Shown: piece after piece, positions 1-6,796 of the stretch | How the letters are laid out: every line of letters starts with the position of its first letter | Position numbering within the stretch: the first letter of the stretch is position 1 | IMG/VR virus record: IMGVR_UViG_3300006101_000015 | Location: 1-54,602 of that record | Source of the DNA: a virus | DNA length: 54,602 nt | Direction: 5' to 3' (one strand) | Program-made: the position numbers and the translations under genes | The notes under the pieces: model-generated | Seen by the model: only the letters and a program-made list of their open reading frames with translations | Database searches by the model: none | What the model was told of the DNA's origin: nothing

Positions 1-329
1 CCTGTAAGATTACCAACACTCGAATTAAGAGTATCCATTTCTTCTTTGTCTTGAGTAATTAATCTCTCAAGTTTTTCATCATTATTATTTTCTTTTATGG
101 CAGCTGCTAATGTTTTTGATAATCCAGAAACAATTGATTCACTGATAGCTTGTGCTAACATTTTATTTGATTGTTTTACTGCTGGTGAATTAGCAGTAGC
201 ATTTGCTAAATTTGTATCTTTTAATTCAGCAAGCCTTTCTTGAAGATGTGTTGCACCACCACCTTGTTCTTCAATTTTTTTAAGCATCTGTTGAAATGCT
301 TTTTCGCTGAGTTCGATTGTACCTGCCAT
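1..329 (-). CDS. Probable tail tape measure protein, N-terminal fragment
   Basis: The first 109 codons of a leftward gene run off the window edge. The start ATG overlaps the stop of the preceding membrane-protein gene as TAATG, so translational coupling is likely. The visible part starts MAGTIELSEKAFQQMLKKI and is helical and charged, rich in Ala, Lys, Glu and Asn, with stretches able to form coiled coil. No enzyme motif is seen. In long-tailed phages the large tape measure gene follows the tail-assembly chaperone pair, and here it lies two genes after gp26 and the gp51-like ORF (T4 counterpart gp29). The assignment rests mainly on this position, because size and C-terminus cannot be seen. 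Another large baseplate-hub or internal tail protein is possible. Confidence 0.5.
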   Translation of the reverse strand, partial: MAGTIELSEKAFQQMLKKIEEQGGGATHLQERLAELKDTNLANATANSPAVKQSNKMLAQAISESIVSGLSKTLAAAIKENNNDEKLERLITQDKEEMDTLNSSVGNLT

Positions 330-835
330 TAGTTGCTACCTACTTTTGCTAATTTTTCTTGTCCTCTTGTCCATGCCGAAACGCCAAGAATACCACCAAA
401 TGCAAGATGAATGAGACCGCCATTGGATAATGTTAAAGATACCCATGGCGTATATGTAAATTGAACTCCCAATCCTTTATAAATTACTGGAAGAAATATT
501 GTTACCATTGGAAATCCAACGAAATCCATAAAACAAATAATCATATAGAGCCAGCCCATTGCTGGTCTCCAATATGCCTTTACCCAATGCTCTTCTTCTT
601 GTCTTAACTGTTCTTCGATAATTTGTTTATCAATAGAAGTTTGCGCAAGACCGACAGAAGCCTGTGATTGAGCTTGTGCAGTAGCTAACTGCATGGTTTG
701 TAGATTTTGCGAATTATTATTTGTTGAATTATTATTGTCTATGATAACAACGGAAGGCTGGACAACAGGCGCAGGTGTTGGTGCTACTGGATCAGGAGCA
801 TTTTCATCAGCTGTAGTGTTCGTAAATTTAGCCAT
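329..835 (-). CDS. Holin-like membrane protein (GTA_holin_3TM type)
   Basis: The protein has 168 aa. Residues 1-45 are Pro/Asn-rich and probably disordered. Residues 46-85 are Gln/Glu-rich and helical. Two to three hydrophobic segments follow, at about 92-119 and 132-156. The pattern Trp-Arg-Pro-x-x-Gly-Trp (89-95), an N-in hydrophobic hairpin and a terminal RGQEK segment resemble the three-TM holin family first described in gene transfer agents. If so, it would permeabilise the inner membrane at lysis. No endolysin gene is adjacent. It sits between the tail chaperones and the probable tape measure gene, so a virion or tail-assembly membrane role is a real alternative. Its ATG overlaps the end of the gp51-like ORF by 8 bases and its stop overlaps the next ATG by one. 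Confidence 0.55.
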   Translation of the reverse strand: MAKFTNTTADENAPDPVAPTPAPVVQPSVVIIDNNNSTNNNSQNLQTMQLATAQAQSQASVGLAQTSIDKQIIEEQLRQEEEHWVKAYWRPAMGWLYMIICFMDFVGFPMVTIFLPVIYKGLGVQFTYTPWVSLTLSNGGLIHLAFGGILGVSAWTRGQEKLAKVGSN

Positions 836-971
836 TTTGTTGTTTCATCTTTTCTTCTTTTTCTTGGAGATAATCCATAATCATTTCATAATACACATCT
901 CTTTCGAAAGGAAATAAATTTTCAATTTCAGTTATAGAATATTTATGGTGCTGGGCCAATGAAAATATCAT
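828..971 (-). CDS. 51: Small gp51-like ORF, probably the frameshift extension of gp26
   Basis: This 47-codon ORF starts MIFSLAQHHKYSITEIENLF and ends in a charged helix (YLQEKEEKMKQQNG). Short proteins of this kind follow gp26 in marine T4-like phages and are labelled baseplate hub assembly catalyst (gp51), although T4 gp51 itself is much longer. There is no Shine-Dalgarno sequence before the ATG; the upstream bases are only A/T/C-rich. The frame is open upstream without a stop all the way back into the end of gp26, where an in-frame run of seven T residues allows a -1 slip. I therefore infer that it is mostly made as the C-terminal part of a gp26-gp51 fusion of about 293 aa. It overlaps the next gene by 8 bases (ATGGCTAA). 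Confidence 0.6.
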   Translation of the reverse strand: MIFSLAQHHKYSITEIENLFPFERDVYYEMIMDYLQEKEEKMKQQNG

Positions 972-1001
972 AGTATAATAATTTTGTAGAGTATTATGAC
1001 T
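972..1001 (-). other. Possible stimulatory hairpin downstream of the slip site
   Basis: In the mRNA sense, AGTC-ATAATA and TATTAT-ACT can pair around an 11-base loop. This gives nine base pairs with one bulged C, starting about 11 bases after the slippery heptamer. The stem is A/U-rich and weak, so it may be incidental. A shorter GAGT/ACTC stem in the same place is an alternative. Confidence 0.3.
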
Positions 1002-1708
1002 CAGCGTAAGGTAAAAAAATCGGTTAACGAAGATAAACTAATAGTTCTTTCTTTGCCATTAGAATTAGTATATTTGATATCATATGACATTTTTGGTTGG
1101 TCGGTCATAAAATTTTTAATTTTTTCAAAAGTTTTAACATCTAAACTTTCTAAGAAATTTTCTACATCTTCTTTTTTGTAGCTTTTAACATCATACATTT
1201 CTTCGCCATCATAAATTTTATCAATACATTTAATGATAAGATTAAACAATGCATCGTCACCAGAATTTAAAAATTCTTTATCGTCATAAAGAGAAGCATT
1301 GGGGTATTTCATTAAAATTCCAGTATCATCACCAATTTTAATGTTATTTTCTATTTTATCAGGAAAATTAATTTTAATATCATTAAGATTAACTTCAAAA
1401 TCATAAATTTTATTGTCTTCATTATCCCTATACGCTACCTTTACTATATCTTCAACAGAAGCTGCACGAATTTTAATAAACAAATATTCTAAATCAAAAA
1501 TTGATAAATTGTCAACATCGAATAATTCATCAACTGCACAGTTGTTTACAATTTGTTTGATGGCTGTTAAAATATCTTCGTCTTTTTCTGAAAGTTTAGC
1601 CATAAGAAGAATTTTTTCTTCTTTTACAAGAAACGGTCTAAACATTTCTTTTTTCTTAGTAGAAGGTATTTCGATAGTAAAAGTAGGGAATGAAATTTTA
1701 GGTAACAT
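1001..1708 (-). CDS. 26: Baseplate hub subunit gp26 / tail assembly chaperone
   Basis: This 235-aa protein matches the T4_baseplate (gp26) family in character: MLPKISFPTFTIEIPSTKKK at the start, then RPFLVKEEKILLMAK, which is the typical beginning of these chaperone-like proteins, and a central helical and acidic region. T4 gp26 is 208 aa. I chose the ATG at 1708 rather than the TTG four codons upstream because GGAG lies seven bases before it. The gene follows gp54 by 22 bases. In T4 it acts in central hub assembly. By position before the tape measure gene, and because of the slippery heptamer at codons 230-232, it looks like the short partner of a frameshifted tail-assembly chaperone pair. 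Confidence 0.75.
   Translation of the reverse strand: MLPKISFPTFTIEIPSTKKKEMFRPFLVKEEKILLMAKLSEKDEDILTAIKQIVNNCAVDELFDVDNLSIFDLEYLFIKIRAASVEDIVKVAYRDNEDNKIYDFEVNLNDIKINFPDKIENNIKIGDDTGILMKYPNASLYDDKEFLNSGDDALFNLIIKCIDKIYDGEEMYDVKSYKKEDVENFLESLDVKTFEKIKNFMTDQPKMSYDIKYTNSNGKERTISLSSLTDFFTLR
1013..1019 (-). promoter_or_regulatory. Candidate programmed -1 ribosomal frameshift site (T-TTT-TTT)
   Basis: On the minus strand gp26 reads GAT TTT TTT ACC TTA CGC TGA, so the seven Ts are phased as T TTT TTT, a canonical X-XXY-YYZ heptamer four codons before the stop. After a -1 slip the reading continues TAC CTT ACG CTG AGT with no stop until the end of the gp51-like ORF at 828. Position (end of the chaperone, before the tape measure) and direction match the G/GT frameshift conserved in dsDNA tailed phages. 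Slippage itself is inferred, not observed. Confidence 0.65.
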
Positions 1709-1730
1709 GATATACTCCAATTGTTAATAA

Positions 1731-2525
1731 TTATACAGTGCCAAGTATTTTCGTTCCATTTGACGAAACATTAGGAACATCAGCAAATCCAAAAGAACCA
1801 GTAGCTCCAGTTTGTGTTACTAAAGAACCTCCAACTGGTTCTCCGTTGCCTCCAAAAATACTACTACTTAAACCAGAAGAAAAGAAATTCGATGCAGCCG
1901 ATACGATACCGCCAACAATATTGTTTATTCCATATATTCCCCAACGAGTATACGCAAATTTTACAGTAAATTTCATTGGTCTATCTCTGTCGGACCAATC
2001 TAATGGTATCTCGGTAATAGAATCTGGATATGCTTCATAAAGGATAATTTGTTTTGTTAAATTACCAAAATTATCATAAACTAATATTGATATATCTGTA
2101 ATATAATCTGATTTATAACCGATTGAATAAGAAGGAGAAGGAAAAAATGAAAAACTAGAACCAGTAAAATCGATTATGTTAGAAAACCAAGAATAAAAAT
2201 ATTTGTAAATATCTCCACGACTGTCAGCAAGAAACGTAACATTAACATCTGGAAACAATGCATTAAACGGCATTTTTTGATTTACGCCAGTACCCTGAAC
2301 ACGTACGTCTTGAGTTTGTAAACTAAATCCAGGAACAGAAGCTGCTTCAGCACGGAACTGTAAAGCTCTCATGCTATCAATAGTAAAAAGTGGATCTAAT
2401 GTATTTGTAAATGTGCTTACTAAAACATTCGGAGATATTGGAATAAAAACAGAAAATTTATTGTTCTGTAAAATACCATATTCTGATATGTTAGATTTAA
2501 ATTCTGATATATTGAATGCTGGCAT
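1731..2525 (-). CDS. 54: Baseplate tail-tube initiator, gp54-like
   Basis: This 264-aa protein belongs to the T4 tube-protein fold group. It begins FNISEFKS, close to FNISTFKS of the gp19 tube protein elsewhere in this window. It shares gp19's layout: a beta strand at about 24-30, FRAEAASVPGFSLQTQDV at 57-74, then a VQGTG and MPF loop and a DVNVTFLAD strand at 93-101, followed by YFYSWFSNI. In T4, gp54 sits on gp48 at the top of the baseplate and primes tube polymerisation. T4 gp54 is 320 aa, so this one is shorter, with a Gly/Ser-rich C-terminus. Its start overlaps the preceding stop as TAATG. The choice between gp54 and gp48 rests on the better gp48 candidate at 3613. Confidence 0.6.
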   Translation of the reverse strand: MPAFNISEFKSNISEYGILQNNKFSVFIPISPNVLVSTFTNTLDPLFTIDSMRALQFRAEAASVPGFSLQTQDVRVQGTGVNQKMPFNALFPDVNVTFLADSRGDIYKYFYSWFSNIIDFTGSSFSFFPSPSYSIGYKSDYITDISILVYDNFGNLTKQIILYEAYPDSITEIPLDWSDRDRPMKFTVKFAYTRWGIYGINNIVGGIVSAASNFFSSGLSSSIFGGNGEPVGGSLVTQTGATGSFGFADVPNVSSNGTKILGTV

Positions 2526-3127
2526 TATCTTGTTGCTCTTACTGAATCTTTAAACACAGTTTCTTTTGATGCTTTCTTAAATCTTTCAGTCGGTAACATT
2601 AAAGCGGCATCCCAATTTTTCGTTTCGACGTTAAGGTAATTACTTCCAACGACATGATCCCAAAGATACATTTTTAAACAAGGTTTGAAGTAACTTAATT
2701 GCGAAGAACTGTTTAATATTTGATATGAAATTTTTAATTTTGTACTATTGTCATATTTAGTGTTGTTTACGGTGTTGTATAAACTATCCATCAACTTTGC
2801 ACGAAGATATGGTGGTAGATAATGAAGATTAATTCCTAAAAAACCATTTTCTTTGAAATCTATTGGAAATACTAAGGGAAATGTGTCATAATATGGAAGA
2901 GTTGCTTTCATTTTTGGGTCGTAGAAAAACATATACATTTTTCCGATTGAATTGATATCAAGTTTACTTACGATATTTTGTTTATCATTCATCAACCTAA
3001 CAGTATTAACTGTTTTAAAATTTGATGCTGCATTACGATACCATTCACGTGAAGATTGTTCTGTTTGATTTTCTGAATAGTATTTTATCGTCGCATTATC
3101 AGCAATTTGTTGAAAAATGTATGCCAT
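2525..3127 (-). CDS. Conserved T4-like virion protein, unassigned (DNA end-protector gp2 position)
   Basis: This 200-aa protein has a conserved-looking core, KMYMFFYDPKMKATLPYYD, then FPLVFPIDF and GFLGINLHYLPPYLRAKLMD (residues about 63-113). I recognise this pattern from many T4-like and other myoviruses, but I cannot tie it to an experimentally defined function. In T4, gene 2 (DNA end protector) lies next to gene 4, and this gene is next to gp4, which makes gp2 the first hypothesis. It has no signal peptide or membrane segment and a basic C-terminus (FKKASKETVFKDSVRATR). It is coupled to gp4 by a TAATG overlap and to gp54 in the same way. The assignment is by position only. Confidence 0.45.
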   Translation of the reverse strand: MAYIFQQIADNATIKYYSENQTEQSSREWYRNAASNFKTVNTVRLMNDKQNIVSKLDINSIGKMYMFFYDPKMKATLPYYDTFPLVFPIDFKENGFLGINLHYLPPYLRAKLMDSLYNTVNNTKYDNSTKLKISYQILNSSSQLSYFKPCLKMYLWDHVVGSNYLNVETKNWDAALMLPTERFKKASKETVFKDSVRATR

Positions 3128-3567
3128 TAAAAGTTAAGTCCTAATTCTCTTTCGGTTAATACATGGAAAGTCCATTTACGATCAGAACAATATGAAGCAG
3201 CAGCTTTCCATTTCGCATCGTTTTTACCCCAAGTAGCTACTTCATTAAGATATCTTCTTGTTATATTACTTTGTTTCTCAGGTGGTTTAGTTTGAGCATA
3301 TGGTTTAATCTCAATCATTTTTGTTTCAATTAAACCTTGTTTGTTTTTTATCTTTACGATAAAATCAGGAAAATAACGATGAATTTTACCGTCAATCGGA
3401 GAACGATAAGGAACAATAACTTCTTCTGACGACCATTTAATTACGTTTGGGTCATCATCAAAACGCATCATACATACTAATTCCCATCTAGATCGATAAA
3501 TAATGTTTGATGGATTTCCATCATATTTATTTGGTTTTTTTGGACGAAATGTGCCTTTGTAAGCCAT
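3127..3567 (-). CDS. 4: Head completion protein gp4
   Basis: This 146-aa protein matches T4 gp4 (150 aa) in length and sequence style: MAYKGTFRPKKPNKYDGNPS, then IIYRSRWELVCM, NVIKWSSEEVIVPYRSPIDG, HRYFPDFIVKI and MIEIKPYAQTKPP. This is the TnsA/endonuclease-like fold, with a Glu in YRSRWE, the Asp in FPDF and E-I-K as the usual nuclease-like positions. In T4 it completes packaged heads before tail joining. I chose the ATG at 3567; a GTG four codons upstream extends the ORF, but gp4 proteins begin MAYKG. It is first in the leftward operon, about 28 bases downstream of a TATAAATA promoter. Confidence 0.88.
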   Translation of the reverse strand: MAYKGTFRPKKPNKYDGNPSNIIYRSRWELVCMMRFDDDPNVIKWSSEEVIVPYRSPIDGKIHRYFPDFIVKIKNKQGLIETKMIEIKPYAQTKPPEKQSNITRRYLNEVATWGKNDAKWKAAASYCSDRKWTFHVLTERELGLNF

Positions 3568-3594
3568 ACAAATTCTCACTAAATAATAATAAAG

Positions 3595-3602
3595 TATTTA
3601 TA
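3595..3602 (-). promoter_or_regulatory. T4-type late promoter, leftward
   Basis: A perfect TATAAATA lies on the minus strand in the 45-base gap between the divergent gp4 and gp48 genes. T4 late promoters are this octamer, read by the gp55 sigma-like factor with gp45 and gp33. The predicted start would fall shortly before the gp4 ATG at 3567. The only rightward candidate in the gap is the weaker CTAAATAATAA around 3580. Confidence 0.75.
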
Positions 3603-3612
3603 GGAAATTCAT

Positions 3613-4638
3613 ATGTCTTTACTTTCGATGGCTGCAAGTGCTTTAGTTTATAACGGTGAAAATGTTATAGGAGATGCTGCGGCTGGTGTTACAAATTTTG
3701 TAAGCTCTGTATTTAACGCTCCTCCTGGATCTCCAGCTGCGTTTGCTGGCGGTCAGCAAATGAGATATCCTATGGATCTTCCACAAAATTACAATATCAA
3801 TTTTCAATTCGTAAAATATCAAAGACGTTCTATATTAGATCAACCATCATTTCCAAGAGTTGGTGGCGTACAACTTCCTATTCCTGTAAATTTGTTAGAC
3901 AGCCAAAGTATTACTTGGGAAGGAACCAGCTCTGATCCTGTTGTCGGTGCAGCAATTGAAAATGGGCTACAAGAATATCAACAAGGTGGCGGTAATGCTA
4001 GTCTAGCAAGTGTAGTAAAATCTGCAGCTATTGGTGGATTAGCTGGCGCAGCCGTTAATCTTGTAGATTTAGCAACAAATAAAATAACTAATGCTCTAGG
4101 AATAAGTGGTAATTTAACAGATCAAGGTTACCAATTACTTGGTCTTGCTCAAAATCCATTTTTAACTATGTTATTCAAATCACCGACTTTTAAAACGCAT
4201 TCTTTTAGTTGGAGATTTGCACCAAGAACGCCACAAGAATCAAATGCTATAGTAGCAATTATTCAAACATTTAAAATAAATGCTTTGCCAGCACTACAGC
4301 CTGGAACTAAAGGTGTATTTTTATCCTACCCAAATTTAGCTTTGATTACATTAACACCAAGCTATTACCTTTACCAATTTAAACCATGCGCTATTACAAA
4401 TATAAGTGTTAATTATGCTGGTGGTGGCGTTCCTTCTTTTTTCCATGGAACAAATGCACCAACAATAATTGATTTTAGAGTTGATCTACAAGAAATCGAA
4501 TATTGGTTGAGAGATAATATTCTTTCGCCAAATTCTACTAATTTAGATCAATCTGTTTCTGCACCTAGTCCTACATCTAGTTCAATTCAACCATCAGCTC
4601 CTGCACCTATTTCACAAGCCGCAAGAGCTGGGTTTTAA
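3613..4638 (+). CDS. 48: Baseplate tail-tube cap gp48
   Basis: This 341-aa protein is close in size to T4 gp48 (364 aa). Characteristic segments are RYPMDLPQNYNINFQFVKYQ (about 51-70), a long Gly/Ala-rich middle, then NPFLTMLFKSPTFKTHSFSW (about 182-201), FKINALPALQPG and a C-terminal strand set ending DLQEIEYWL. The HSFSWRFAPRTPQES segment is the tube-like part shared with gp19 and gp54. In T4, gp48 caps the hub and starts tail-tube assembly. The last 40 residues are Ser/Pro/Ala-rich and probably flexible. It is the first gene of the rightward run and has a poor ribosome binding site (AGGAAATTCAT). Confidence 0.75.
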   Translation: MSLLSMAASALVYNGENVIGDAAAGVTNFVSSVFNAPPGSPAAFAGGQQMRYPMDLPQNYNINFQFVKYQRRSILDQPSFPRVGGVQLPIPVNLLDSQSITWEGTSSDPVVGAAIENGLQEYQQGGGNASLASVVKSAAIGGLAGAAVNLVDLATNKITNALGISGNLTDQGYQLLGLAQNPFLTMLFKSPTFKTHSFSWRFAPRTPQESNAIVAIIQTFKINALPALQPGTKGVFLSYPNLALITLTPSYYLYQFKPCAITNISVNYAGGGVPSFFHGTNAPTIIDFRVDLQEIEYWLRDNILSPNSTNLDQSVSAPSPTSSSIQPSAPAPISQAARAGF

Positions 4639-4665
4639 TAGTCAAAATAATAGGTAAATAAAAAA

Positions 4666-5565
4666 ATGGCTGAAAGATATTTTGTAAAATTTCCCATTAT
4701 AAATTATGCGAACACCACCGTAATCAATATTATGGAACGAGCAATAGTATATAATACGCCAAAGAATTCACCTAATTTATATTATGCTTTTGATGTTGTT
4801 CAAGGTCAAAGACCAGATCAAATTGCAGATCATTATTATTCTGATCAATATATAAGTTGGTTGATGTATCTTACTAATGGTATTATCGATCCATACTATC
4901 AGTGGTATCTTTCTTCTTCAGATTTTAATAAACATTTAACAACAAAATATAATACTTCTATTCCTGTATTACAAAATAGTGTTATGTTTTATAGAAATAA
5001 TTGGTATAATAGTCCTGGAACAATTAGTGTTTCGAATTATAATGCATTAGACCCGAGTCTTTATAAATTCTATCAACCGTATTACGATAATCAAGGTAAT
5101 ATTTTCAGTTATTCTAGAATACAAATCGATACTACAATTAATACCAATTCAATTATAAATTATAGCGCGAATGGAGTTTATGCTAATGGCGTTTCGAAAT
5201 TTATAGAAGGTGAAATCGTAACGATTAATTTTGATACTAGTCATACAGGTAAAGGGCAGGTTGTAACATCTAATAGTACATCAGTATTAATTAATAATGT
5301 TTCTGGAACTCTTTATCCAAATAGTACTGTTATAATTACTGGTAGTAGTTATCTATTCGGTAATGCAAGTTTAAGTAATGTAGCATTTACAGCAGTTGCT
5401 TCTGTGGCTAATAATATTCCAGCTATAGAAGCAAGTTATTGGGATCCAGTTTACATATATGATTATGAAAATGATTTAAACGAAGCAAATAAATCTATAA
5501 ATTTGATAAACAAATCAATAGCTCTTCCAATTTCTAAACAGTTGACAAAGATATTAAATGGTTGA
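4666..5565 (+). CDS. 53: Baseplate wedge subunit gp53
   Basis: The N-terminal 160 residues match T4 gp53 in style: YFVKFPIINY at 5-14, then YYAFDVVQGQRPDQIADHYY (39-58), W65 and the LTNGIIDPYYQWYLSSSDF segment at 69-87. The LysM-like piece around DVVQGQRPDQIADHYY is the usual recognition feature. T4 gp53 has 196 aa and this one has 299. The excess is explained by an inserted beta-rich domain at about 178-247 (FIEGEIVTINF, then VLINNVSGTL) of the type repeated in the other wedge proteins of this window. The C-terminal tail (YWDPVYIYDYENDLNEAN) is the normal gp53 ending. In T4 the protein clamps neighbouring wedges around the hub. It overlaps the next gene by 8 bases. Confidence 0.8.
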   Translation: MAERYFVKFPIINYANTTVINIMERAIVYNTPKNSPNLYYAFDVVQGQRPDQIADHYYSDQYISWLMYLTNGIIDPYYQWYLSSSDFNKHLTTKYNTSIPVLQNSVMFYRNNWYNSPGTISVSNYNALDPSLYKFYQPYYDNQGNIFSYSRIQIDTTINTNSIINYSANGVYANGVSKFIEGEIVTINFDTSHTGKGQVVTSNSTSVLINNVSGTLYPNSTVIITGSSYLFGNASLSNVAFTAVASVANNIPAIEASYWDPVYIYDYENDLNEANKSINLINKSIALPISKQLTKILNG

Positions 5566-6796
5566 TAATTTCGTTCCAGGTGATATAGCAATAACTTCAT
5601 TTAAATTATCCTCGCCTAGAGGATCATTAGATTTAGGTTATGCGTTTTCTTCAGCATCAATTTTTGAAACAATTTTTCATCCAGGAACTATTGCTTACAT
5701 AAAAGTATTAGATATGGATGATCAAATAGGTCAGTTAAAAATTGTAGGCGATGAAACCGTTGATTTACAAATTCAAATGCCCGATGGTACATCTAGTGAA
5801 TTTAAGTTCGCATTATATACTTTAGAAGATGCAAACATGGCAACACAATCCCTTAATTCAAAAATGTATACTTTGAAATGCGTTTCTGAAGAAGCGTTGC
5901 ATGCGAAAACAAATTTTGTTCAAAAAAGTTATAAGGGATTGTTATCGGATGCTATTAAAGACATTCATAAAAATTATTTAAAAAGTACAAAACCGATTAC
6001 AGTAGAAAATACTAAAGGTAATCAAAATATTGTTATCCCGCATCACGACCCATTCAAAGCAATTGAAATGTTGAGAAAAAGGTCTATTTCTGATCAAAAT
6101 AAATCATCACTTTATGTTTATTTTGAAACTAGAGATAAAGGTAAACAATCATATACATTTTCTACAATAGAAAAATTATTTAAAAGTTCTCCGGTAAAAA
6201 CATTTACTCAAAGCGATTCTATTAATAGTAGCATCTATAATAAACCTGAAGATAATATTATCTCTTTAGAAATTCCTAAAGTTTTTAATACGGTTGATAG
6301 AATTAAATTTGGCGGTACTAGACGTGTTAGTCAATTCGAATATAGAACACAGTCATATGTTCAAAAAGATATTGTTACCGATTCAACAAAATATACTACT
6401 GGGGGTAAAGGTTCATATGATTCTTCTTCCTTTAGACAAAAATATCTTACATCAAAAATTCCACCACAGTCATTAATTCCAGCTGATACTTCTCAAAGAG
6501 CCAATACTCATATTCCTGATAATACGGCAGATTTACAATCGTATCTATCGACTCTTTTACAAAATAGTTTAAAGATGAGAGTATATGGTAATTTCAATTT
6601 AACTCCAGGTTCTGTTATTAAAATTAACTTACCAAAGAAAATAGGAACGACCGGACCAAGAGAAGATGATGAAATGTTAGATGGTAATTTTTTAATATCA
6701 AGAATACATCATGACATAGGTATGCTTGGAGAAAGACCAAGATATACATGTGTTGTTGAATGTATTAAGGGTAATTTAGAAAATGGTGTAAAATGA
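5558..6796 (+). CDS. 27: Baseplate hub subunit, gp27-like
   Basis: This 412-aa protein opens with PGDIAITSFKLSSPRGSLDL, followed by FETIFHPGTIAYIKVLD and IGQLKIVGDETVDLQI. This is the first beta domain of trimeric hub proteins (T4 gp27, Mu gp44). PHHDPFKAIEMLRKRSIS (about 168-185) and FNLTPGSVIKINLP (near 346) are also typical hub segments. T4 gp27 has 391 aa. The gene lies directly before gp5 with an ATGA overlap, which fits a gp27-gp5 hub and spike pair, although in T4 gene 27 lies elsewhere. I see no catalytic motif. The assignment combines fold-level resemblance with position. Confidence 0.65.
   Translation: MVDNFVPGDIAITSFKLSSPRGSLDLGYAFSSASIFETIFHPGTIAYIKVLDMDDQIGQLKIVGDETVDLQIQMPDGTSSEFKFALYTLEDANMATQSLNSKMYTLKCVSEEALHAKTNFVQKSYKGLLSDAIKDIHKNYLKSTKPITVENTKGNQNIVIPHHDPFKAIEMLRKRSISDQNKSSLYVYFETRDKGKQSYTFSTIEKLFKSSPVKTFTQSDSINSSIYNKPEDNIISLEIPKVFNTVDRIKFGGTRRVSQFEYRTQSYVQKDIVTDSTKYTTGGKGSYDSSSFRQKYLTSKIPPQSLIPADTSQRANTHIPDNTADLQSYLSTLLQNSLKMRVYGNFNLTPGSVIKINLPKKIGTTGPREDDEMLDGNFLISRIHHDIGMLGERPRYTCVVECIKGNLENGVK

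Noticed and set aside
1706-1720. Longer gp26 start at TTG (position 1720)
   Set aside because: The GGAG motif overlaps that start region, whereas the ATG at 1708 has correct spacing and gives the usual MLPK-type N-terminus.
3565-3579. Longer gp4 start at GTG (position 3579)
   Set aside because: gp4 proteins start MAYKG, and the extra four residues add nothing conserved.
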